Source of the DNA: Acidaminococcus fermentans
Lineage (GTDB): Bacteria > Bacillota_C > Negativicutes > Acidaminococcales > Acidaminococcaceae
Length of the DNA stretch: 5,623 nucleotides
Assembly (NCBI GenBank): GCA_004555735.1
Contig: SFHH01000130.1
Location: 1-5,623, forward strand
Direction: 5' to 3'
Shown here: positions 1 through 5,132 of the stretch, in pieces
How positions within the stretch are numbered: position 1 is the first letter of the stretch
How the letters are laid out: each line of letters opens with the position of its first letter
Notes under the pieces: generated by a model
The model's input: the letters and a program-made list of their open reading frames with translations, nothing else
Databases searched by the model: none
What the model was told of the DNA's origin: nothing
Made by a program: the position numbers and the translations under genes

Positions 1-1662
1 GTCCCTCCTTCGGTCCTGCGGCTGTTCCAGCGCTGCGGGCTGAGCCATCTCCTTTCCGTATCCGGCAGCCATGTGGCTTTGCTGTTGGGGCTCCTGGCCG
101 GGACAGCCGCGTCCTTTCGGATTCCCCGGAAAGCGGCTTTACCCTTTTTGACGCTTTTCCTTTTTGGCTATGCAGTCCTGTGCGGCCTGCGGGCGTCTGT
201 CTGCCGGGCCGTGATCCTGGGGCTGGGCACCCTTGGGGGCAAAGCCGGCCGGCGCAAAGCGGAGGGGACGGCGTTCCTGGGCCTGGCCGGGATCCTGCTG
301 CTGTCCTGGCATCCTTGGTGGATCCTGGATTCGGGATTCCAGCTGTCTTTTTCCGCGGCCCTGGGGCTGATGACACTGCGGCAGCCAGCGGTAGACGGCC
401 TGCGCCATTTCCTGCCCGGCATCCTGGCACGGGGAATGGCCATCCCTCTCAGTGCCCAGCTGCTCAGCCTGCCTTTCCTGGTACACCATTTCCATATGCT
501 GTCTCTGGTTTCTCTTTTGGCCAATCTCCTCCTGGTCCCGTTGCTGTCTTTCTGCCTGGCAGGCAGCACGGCAGGAGCGTTCTTGGGCCTGGCCGGTCTG
601 GATCTTCTGGCAAGGCCCGTACTGGCCGGGGTCTCCTGGCTGCTGAACGCGGCCCTATGGGGCGGGGGACAATTGGCCCGACTGCCGGGGACCCAGCTGA
701 TCACCGGATCGCCCAGCTCCTGGATCTGGCCCTTATATTTCCTGCTGCTCTTGGGTCTCCTGGGACAAGGCTGGTTCCGGCCCTGGCGGAAGGGGCTGCG
801 CCGCTGGACCCTGGCGGCTGCGGCGGCCGGCCTCTCCTTGGGACTGCTGCTCCCCCGTTTGCGAGAGCCTGTCTTCACGGCCTATTTCCTGGATGTGGGG
901 CAGGGGGATTGTGCCGTCCTGGTCACACCGGAGCGGGATATCATCCTGCTGGATACAGGAGGGATGGGCGGAAAATTCGACCCGGGGGAGCGGATCCTGG
1001 TCCCTTTCCTCCGGTATCTGGGAGCGGAGAAGGTGGACCTGGTCCTTTTGAGCCATGGGCATCTGGATCATGCCGGCGGCCTGGCCGGTCTGGTTCGGTG
1101 GTTTCCTGTAGATAGACTGCTGATTACACATGAAAATGACAGTAAATACGTAGAAAATGTGATAAACAATAGAAATTTGCGAAAAAATATAAATTTTGTC
1201 GGTAAAATAGAATCAAATCAAAAAATACAGCAAAAAAAGAGTATACTAGATATTGTGGAGGCACCTGAAACTGGAGAAGGAGAAGGGAGCGGGAACGAAA
1301 ATTCTGCCATTGTCCGGGTCCGCTGCGGTGGACGCAGTCTCCTGTTCACGGGAGATGCTCCGGCAGGGACGGAGCAGGCTGCTGCCGGCAAAGCCGTCCG
1401 GAGCGACGTGCTGAAAATCGCCCATCACGGGTCTAAGACTTCCTCCGATGAAGGATTCCTGGCAGCCGTGGATCCCCGTCTGGCAGTGATCTCTGTAGGC
1501 CGGCGGAACCGGTTCGGCCATCCCCACCCAGAAACCCTGGACAGACTGGAGGGATTCCGGATCCCTGTGGCCCGGACGGACCAGGCGGGGGCCATCAAGG
1601 TGATTTTTGACGAATGGGGCCCGGTATGGTATAGTTATCGCTGGCAACAAGATTGTTTCTAG
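1..1662 (+). CDS. comEC: ComEC/Rec2 family DNA uptake channel protein, C-terminal part (5' end outside window)
   Basis: ComEC is the inner-membrane protein that carries single-stranded DNA into the cytoplasm during transformation. The frame is open from base 1, so the N-terminus, normally an OB-like domain and first membrane helices, lies outside. The 553 visible codons begin with the competence-domain signature GLSHLLSVSGSHV (codons 14-26), followed by many hydrophobic helices to about codon 285. A metallo-beta-lactamase-like domain follows: FLDVGQGD (296-303), SHGHLDHAGG (351-360), TGDA (450-453), HHGS (475-478) and GHPHPE (506-511). The metal-binding motifs look complete, so the domain is probably active. 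Bases about 1126-1262 are strikingly AT-rich and Asn/Lys/Ile-rich, yet in frame and of about normal length for this part of the fold. The TAG stop at 1660-1662 is 13 bases before the holA start. Family assignment is secure; whether the host is transformable cannot be judged here. Confidence 0.95.
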   Translation, partial: VPPSVLRLFQRCGLSHLLSVSGSHVALLLGLLAGTAASFRIPRKAALPFLTLFLFGYAVLCGLRASVCRAVILGLGTLGGKAGRRKAEGTAFLGLAGILLLSWHPWWILDSGFQLSFSAALGLMTLRQPAVDGLRHFLPGILARGMAIPLSAQLLSLPFLVHHFHMLSLVSLLANLLLVPLLSFCLAGSTAGAFLGLAGLDLLARPVLAGVSWLLNAALWGGGQLARLPGTQLITGSPSSWIWPLYFLLLLGLLGQGWFRPWRKGLRRWTLAAAAAGLSLGLLLPRLREPVFTAYFLDVGQGDCAVLVTPERDIILLDTGGMGGKFDPGERILVPFLRYLGAEKVDLVLLSHGHLDHAGGLAGLVRWFPVDRLLITHENDSKYVENVINNRNLRKNINFVGKIESNQKIQQKKSILDIVEAPETGEGEGSGNENSAIVRVRCGGRSLLFTGDAPAGTEQAAAGKAVRSDVLKIAHHGSKTSSDEGFLAAVDPRLAVISVGRRNRFGHPHPETLDRLEGFRIPVARTDQAGAIKVIFDEWGPVWYSYRWQQDCF

Positions 1663-1665
1663 GAG
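1661..1665 (+). promoter_or_regulatory. Ribosome binding site of holA
   Basis: AGGAG overlaps the last two bases of the comEC stop codon and lies 10 bases before the GTG at 1676. It supports this GTG over the upstream in-frame ATG at 1607, and over the in-frame GTG at 1694, which would be 28 bases away. The overlap suggests translational coupling with comEC. Confidence 0.7.
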
Positions 1666-1675
1666 TGAATCGGAT

Positions 1676-2740
1676 GTGAACAGTACAGCAGATGTGTTTC
1701 TGGAAAATCTGCGGAAAAATCCAGCGTGTCCCCACGTTGTCATCGCCTGGGGAGAGGAGGAATATTTCAAGAAAGCCGTGGGAAAGGCTTTCCGGGAAAA
1801 AGCATTCGCTTCCGGGGAAGAACCGACGGAATGGTTCTTTCAGCGGGATTTCGAGCTGGAAGCCCTGAGGGAAGCCATCAACAGCGTCCCTTTTTTCGGC
1901 GGACAGAATTGGGTGGTCCTGGAAGAACCACGGGTCCTGGCCGATAAGGAAAAAACGGGAAGCCGCAAGGCTGGCGGCAAAGGAAAGAAGAAGGGGCCCA
2001 CTTCCGTCGAAGGACTGATCCAGTTGTTGACGGATGTGCCGGATTATGCTTTCGTATACTGTATATGCGGAAAACTAGACAAAAGACAAATCTTTTATAA
2101 GACCCTGAGCAAACAGGCACCCATGGTGGAGTGTTCGCCTCTCCGCTCCTATCAGCTGCAGCCCTGGCTCCGGAACCGGGCGGCTGCCTATGGGGCCCGG
2201 TTCACGCCAGGCGCCATGGAACGGATCCAGGAATATGCAGCGGCAGCGGACCCTGTCCCTTTGCTGTTCCTGGAACAAGAAATCAGGAAAATCGCCCTCT
2301 ATGCAGGAGCACGGAAACTGTGGCAGGCCGAGGATGTGGACCAGATGTTTTCCCAGCTGCCGGAAATCTCCGGCTTCGCCCTAGGGAATGCAGTGGAGGA
2401 ACGGAACCTGGATAAGGCCCTGGTGCTGTTGCAGGAAGAACGGAAGAAAAACGGGGAAGGGCTGACCATCCTGATCCTGCGACTTTATGCTTCTCTCCGG
2501 CGCCTGCTCCAGGTGAAGGAACTGCTGGGAAAAGGAGCCGGGCCGGAGGCCATGGCTGCGACATTGAAGCTCCATCCCTTTGCCGTCAAGATGGCCCTGC
2601 AGCACAGCCGTCATTTTTCGGCCGAAGCGCTGGAAACAGGGATGATCGATCTGGCCAGGCTGGCCGCCGGATCCCGGCAGGGAGGACGGACCTGGGCCCG
2701 GCTGGAGGAAGTGCTGCTGGCTCTGCTCAGTCAACGATAA
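1676..2740 (+). CDS. holA: DNA polymerase III subunit delta (clamp loader)
   Basis: The delta subunit opens the beta sliding clamp as part of the clamp-loader complex in chromosome replication. From the GTG at 1676 the product has 354 residues, close to the usual 330-350. Visible family features are the N-terminal GEEEYF motif (26-31, where delta proteins have a GEE.YL-like element), VPFFGG followed by a beta strand WVVLE (71-83), a GKLDKR element (132-137), and a helical C-terminal domain with LRRLLQVKELL and LHPFAVK, typical of the delta collar domain. An ATG at 1607 in the same frame would add 23 residues inside the comEC coding region and has no clear binding site, so I reject it. A Lys/Gly-rich insert lies at about residues 92-110, and a low-GC patch at 2041-2100. 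holA follows comEC by 13 bases and precedes gltS by 20, consistent with an operon. Identification is by family pattern and gene context; confidence is high. Confidence 0.93.
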   Translation: MNSTADVFLENLRKNPACPHVVIAWGEEEYFKKAVGKAFREKAFASGEEPTEWFFQRDFELEALREAINSVPFFGGQNWVVLEEPRVLADKEKTGSRKAGGKGKKKGPTSVEGLIQLLTDVPDYAFVYCICGKLDKRQIFYKTLSKQAPMVECSPLRSYQLQPWLRNRAAAYGARFTPGAMERIQEYAAAADPVPLLFLEQEIRKIALYAGARKLWQAEDVDQMFSQLPEISGFALGNAVEERNLDKALVLLQEERKKNGEGLTILILRLYASLRRLLQVKELLGKGAGPEAMAATLKLHPFAVKMALQHSRHFSAEALETGMIDLARLAAGSRQGGRTWARLEEVLLALLSQR

Positions 2741-2748
2741 AAAGGAGG
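2741..2748 (+). promoter_or_regulatory. Ribosome binding site of gltS
   Basis: AAAGGAGG starts directly after the holA TAA and is a near-perfect anti-Shine-Dalgarno match. Its spacing of 12 bases to the ATG at 2761 is longer than the usual 6-9. No other in-frame start lies closer. Confidence 0.75.
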
Positions 2749-2760
2749 AAACGCACGACG

Positions 2761-3966
2761 ATGCTTGCATTAAATTCATATCAAACCCTTGCGGTGGGGA
2801 TTTTACTGTATTATCTGGGGAAGGTGCTCAAAAAGAACATCCGCCTGCTCCAGACCTACTGCATCCCCAATCCGGTCATCGGGGGTGTATTGTTTGCCCT
2901 GCTGAACCTGGCCCTGTTCGAATCAGGAGCCGGAGCCGTGAAACTGGATACGGTCCAGCAGAGCTTTTTCATGAATATGTTCTTCACCAGCGTGGGCTTC
3001 AGCGCCAGTTATGTGCTGCTGAAAAAAGGCGGCCGGGATGTCCTGGTCCTGACGCTGGTCTGTGCCGTACTCATCACCTTCCAGGATATCATCGGGGTGG
3101 TGCTGGCTAAAGTGACCGGGCTGCATCCTCTCCTGGGCCTGTGTGCCGGATCCATTCCCCTGGTGGGCGGCCATGGTACTTCCGGAGCTTTCGGCCCCAT
3201 GCTGGAAAAGATGGGGGCAGAACGGGCCGCTACGGTGGCCATCGCCATGGCGACTTTCGGTCTGATCTCCGGTTCTTTGATAGGGGGGCCGGTGGCCCAC
3301 CGGCTGCTGGAAAAATTCCATCTCCACAGCACCCAGGAAGATGAGGCAGAATCTCTGGAAAAAGCCCGCAGCATGGAAGAGAATGCTCCGCTGACCATGA
3401 CGGCGGAGAATTTCATGCTGGCCTTCGGGGAAATCCTGGTGTCCATGGGCTTGGGGACCCTGGTGAGCAAGTTCTTCACCAGCATCGGACTGACTTTCCC
3501 GGGATATATCGGGTCCATGCTGGTGGCCGCGGTGATCCGGAATATTTCCGACCATTCCCATGGAAAGCTGATGGTCCCCATGCATGAACTGGGCACGGTG
3601 GGGGATGTGAGCCTGAACATCTTCCTGTCCCTGGCTATGATGAGCCTGCGGATCTGGGAACTGTTCGATATTGCCGGTCCTCTCTTCATCATCGCCGTGG
3701 CCCAAGTCCTGTTCATGGCCCTCTATACGACCTTTGTGGTCTTCCGGGCCATGGGCCGGGATTATGATGCCGCGGTGGAAGTTTCTGCAGTGTGTGGCTT
3801 CGGGATGGGGGCCACGCCCAATGCCATGGCCAATATGAGTGCCATTACATCCAACTATGGTCCGGCGCCCCGGGCTTTCTTCGCGGTGCCGTTGGTGGGC
3901 GCTATGTTCATCGACTTCTGCAATTCAGGGATCATCATGGTCTTCATTAATTTGATCAATCGGTAA
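2761..3966 (+). CDS. gltS: Sodium/glutamate symporter GltS
   Basis: GltS is a secondary transporter of the inner membrane that takes up L-glutamate with sodium. The product is 401 residues, the same length I recall for E. coli GltS, and strongly resembles it along its whole length: IPNPVIGG near residues 36-43, the GGHGT loop at 136-140, a hydrophilic charged linker at about 184-212 between two repeated membrane halves, and GFGMGATPNA at 346-355 followed by GPAPRAFF and VPLVGAMFID. The two glycine-rich loops are the re-entrant segments expected to line the substrate site in this inverted-repeat fold. It is the last gene of the probable comEC-holA-gltS transcript and is followed at once by a strong hairpin. 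I saw no convincing promoter of its own in the 3' part of holA. In an amino-acid-fermenting host it could supply the main carbon source, but this is inference; another amino acid substrate remains possible. Confidence 0.95.
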   Translation: MLALNSYQTLAVGILLYYLGKVLKKNIRLLQTYCIPNPVIGGVLFALLNLALFESGAGAVKLDTVQQSFFMNMFFTSVGFSASYVLLKKGGRDVLVLTLVCAVLITFQDIIGVVLAKVTGLHPLLGLCAGSIPLVGGHGTSGAFGPMLEKMGAERAATVAIAMATFGLISGSLIGGPVAHRLLEKFHLHSTQEDEAESLEKARSMEENAPLTMTAENFMLAFGEILVSMGLGTLVSKFFTSIGLTFPGYIGSMLVAAVIRNISDHSHGKLMVPMHELGTVGDVSLNIFLSLAMMSLRIWELFDIAGPLFIIAVAQVLFMALYTTFVVFRAMGRDYDAAVEVSAVCGFGMGATPNAMANMSAITSNYGPAPRAFFAVPLVGAMFIDFCNSGIIMVFINLINR

Positions 3967-3967
3967 A

Positions 3968-4003
3968 AAATAGGGGCTGTTGCGTATGCAACAGCCCCTA
4001 TTT
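3968..4003. terminator. Bidirectional Rho-independent terminator between gltS and yitT-family gene
   Basis: A perfect 16-bp inverted repeat (3968-3983 and 3988-4003) with a 4-base GTAT loop has the core GGGGCTGTTGC paired with GCAACAGCCCC. Read on the minus strand, the GC-rich stem is followed by TATTTTTTACC, a good U-tract. Read on the plus strand, it is followed by TATTTCCTC, a weaker one. The hairpin therefore probably ends both gltS and the convergent yitT-family gene, more efficiently for the latter. The minus-strand TAG stop at 4000-3998 lies inside the stem. Confidence 0.9.
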
Positions 4004-4870
4004 CCTCAACCTCTTCTCTTCTTCCAGATCCAGATTGGGCTGGGTGAAGCCCCGGCCGAATACGTTGTTGGCGTCCTGGATGGTCACGAAGGCTACGGGA
4101 TCCACTTCCTTGATGATCTTTTCCAGGTGGGCCAGCTGGGTCAGCTTCACCACCACCATGATGATCCGCAGAGGGCGCTGGGTATAGCCCCCTTCTCCAT
4201 GGAGCACGGTGATGCCCCGGTTTACTTCATCCATGATCCGCTGGCCGATCTCGTCAGCATGGGTGGAGACGATGATGACCTGTTTCTTGTAGTCGAACCC
4301 TACCATGAACACGTTAGTGGCTTTGAAGGTGATGAAGAACATCACCATACTGTAGAGCACCGGTGTCAGCCCTAGGAAGATCACAGCGGCCATCATGACC
4401 ACGGTATCGAACAGAAAATTGGTGGTGCTCACGGAGATGTTGTAGTATTTCTTGGTCAGGAAACCCAGGATGTCCACACCTCCTGTGGAAGCTTCGGACC
4501 GGTACACCAGGGCCCCTCCCAATCCGCCCAAGGCTCCCCCGGCGATGCAGCAGAGGAGTTTGTCCGGGATGGTGACGTAAGACTGGATGAAGGCCGTGCC
4601 GTCCAGGGCCAGGGAAAACAGAACCGTCCCGATGACGCTGTCGATGAAGAACTGGCGGCTCATGTATTTCCAGGCGATGTAGAACAGAGGGATGTTGAAG
4701 ACGAGGCTGGTAATGCCAGGGGGCCAGCCGGTGAGATAATACAGGATCATGGAGACGCCAGATATCCCGCCGGACAGGAAACGGTGCTGGACGAAGAAGC
4801 AATTGATGGCAAGAGCCATGATGAAGCAGCCCAGGGCCGTCATGAGATAACGGATGCAGAGCTTTTTCAC
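3998..4870 (-). CDS. YitT family membrane protein (DUF161 and DUF2179 domains)
   Basis: The 290-residue product has an N-terminal membrane part of about five or six hydrophobic helices (roughly residues 4-190) and a soluble C-terminal domain of about 90 residues. The membrane part carries FLSGGISGVSMILYYLTG (31-48), a NIPLFY element (59-64) and ASTGGVDILG (127-136), typical of YitT proteins. The C-terminal part, with RGITVLHGEGGYT (218-230) and DANNVFGRGF (266-275), matches the DUF2179 type. The biochemical role of this family is not established; transport or ligand sensing is only a guess. I chose the GTG at 4870 because GGAGGT lies seven bases upstream. The frame also opens at TTG 4891, but that codon lies upstream of this binding site. 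The gene is convergent with gltS (31 bases between stop codons) and divergent from ispE. Confidence 0.9.
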   Translation of the reverse strand: MKKLCIRYLMTALGCFIMALAINCFFVQHRFLSGGISGVSMILYYLTGWPPGITSLVFNIPLFYIAWKYMSRQFFIDSVIGTVLFSLALDGTAFIQSYVTIPDKLLCCIAGGALGGLGGALVYRSEASTGGVDILGFLTKKYYNISVSTTNFLFDTVVMMAAVIFLGLTPVLYSMVMFFITFKATNVFMVGFDYKKQVIIVSTHADEIGQRIMDEVNRGITVLHGEGGYTQRPLRIIMVVVKLTQLAHLEKIIKEVDPVAFVTIQDANNVFGRGFTQPNLDLEEEKRLRK

Positions 4871-4877
4871 AGATGAG

Positions 4878-4883
4878 ACCTCC
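4878..4883 (-). promoter_or_regulatory. Ribosome binding site fixing the GTG start of the YitT-family gene
   Basis: On the minus strand GGGGGGAGGT ends seven bases before the GTG at 4870-4868. This optimal spacing is the main reason for preferring the GTG over the in-frame TTG at 4891-4889. Confidence 0.8.
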
Positions 4884-4906
4884 CCCCGCAAATGGAATGT
4901 GCCTCT

Positions 4907-4915
4907 ATTGTATCA
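4907..4915 (-). promoter_or_regulatory. Candidate extended -10 promoter of the YitT-family gene
   Basis: On the minus strand the sequence reads TGATACAAT, a TGn extension directly before TACAAT, one mismatch from TATAAT. No good -35 box lies 16-18 bases upstream, which is acceptable for an extended -10 promoter. A start near base 4900 would give a leader of about 30 bases. A 9-bp inverted repeat (4917-4940) covers the -35 region. Assigned by pattern only. Confidence 0.45.
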
Positions 4916-4916
4916 T

Positions 4917-4940
4917 TTTTCTGCCAGCGAGGGCAGAAAA
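4917..4940. repeat. 9-bp inverted repeat, possible operator
   Basis: TTTTCTGCC (4917-4925) and GGCAGAAAA (4932-4940) are perfect reverse complements separated by six bases. The repeat lies where the -35 region of the candidate yitT-family promoter would be, so a repressor bound there would block that promoter. Only five of the nine pairs are in the CTGCC/GGCAG part and the rest are A-T, and no clear long U-tract follows, so a terminator is less likely. Confidence 0.5.
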
Positions 4941-4954
4941 TTTAAATAAAGAAC

Positions 4955-4991
4955 GTTCGTGAAAAAACTTTGAAAAAATGTTCATAAAAAA
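4955..4991. repeat. Imperfect direct repeat with spaced A6 tracts
   Basis: GTTCGTGAAAAAA (4955-4967) and GTTCATAAAAAA (4980-4991) form an imperfect direct repeat 25 bases apart, with a further TGAAAAAA at 4971-4978. The A6 tracts start at 4962, 4973 and 4986, spacings of 11 and 13 bases, close to helical phase. This could bend the DNA or act as an UP-like element upstream of the ispE promoter, or form paired regulator sites. Confidence 0.4.
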
Positions 4992-5003
4992 GCCGTGGAA
5001 CTA

Positions 5004-5032
5004 TTGCGGGCAGGCCCATTTCACGATACAAT
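5004..5032 (+). promoter_or_regulatory. Candidate promoter of ispE
   Basis: TTGCGG (5004-5009) and TACAAT (5027-5032) are separated by exactly 17 bases, the optimum for a housekeeping sigma factor. The -10 box is one base from consensus; the -35 box has the TTG core but differs at the last three positions. The spacer side of the -35 box carries GGGC-AG-GCCC (5008-5017), a small inverted repeat. A start near 5039 would leave a leader of about 94 bases before ispE. Confidence 0.5.
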
Positions 5033-5120
5033 AATATGGATACAGAATACATATGCGGAACCGTTACTGGAGGGGCTTTGCTTTTTGCAGCAGAGAAGTA
5101 TGATGAAAGCGGTCAGACAG

Positions 5121-5126
5121 AGGGAG
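5121..5126 (+). promoter_or_regulatory. Ribosome binding site of ispE
   Basis: AGGGAG lies six bases before the ATG at 5133. An in-frame TGA at 5127-5129, two codons before the ATG, rules out any start further upstream in this frame. Confidence 0.8.
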
Positions 5127-5132
5127 TGAAAA

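Larger units (their letters stand above)
4871..5132. promoter_or_regulatory. Divergent intergenic regulatory region between the YitT-family gene and ispE
   Basis: This 262-base stretch holds no convincing gene. It is clearly richer in A and T than the coding regions, especially 4937-4991. It contains a candidate promoter for each flanking gene, a 9-bp inverted repeat at 4917-4940, the palindrome GAACGTTC at 4951-4958, three A6 tracts at 4962, 4973 and 4986, and two very short reading frames (5053-5103 and 5103-5129) before ispE. I see no riboswitch or tRNA. Confidence 0.75.

Noticed and set aside
180..1115. A 311-codon open frame on the plus strand within comEC
   Set aside because: It is rich in Pro, Gly and Arg, has no domain pattern or binding site, and overlaps a clear ComEC frame; a typical shadow in GC-rich DNA.
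1126..1262. The AT-rich comEC block as an inserted mobile element
   Set aside because: No terminal inverted repeats, target duplications or separate reading frame are visible, and the protein keeps the expected length and following motifs.
1607..1675. Extending holA to the upstream ATG at 1607
   Set aside because: It would overlap comEC by 56 bases without a binding site, while GTG 1676 has AGGAG upstream and gives a length normal for delta.
2923..3705. Long minus-strand frames antisense to gltS (also 3009-3716)
   Set aside because: They are rich in His, Gln and Arg or in Pro and Ser, with no recognisable motif, and result from the codon bias of gltS on the other strand.
3980..4375. A 131-codon plus-strand frame starting inside the terminator hairpin
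   Set aside because: It is antisense to the YitT-family gene, with the His/Asp-rich composition expected from reverse reading, and has no binding site.
4871..4891. TTG at 4891 as start of the YitT-family gene
   Set aside because: The ribosome binding site GGAGGT lies downstream of it and is seven bases before GTG 4870.
4951..4958. GAACGTTC as a LexA/SOS box
   Set aside because: The Gram-positive LexA box has four bases between GAAC and GTTC; here there are none, and neither neighbour is an SOS gene.
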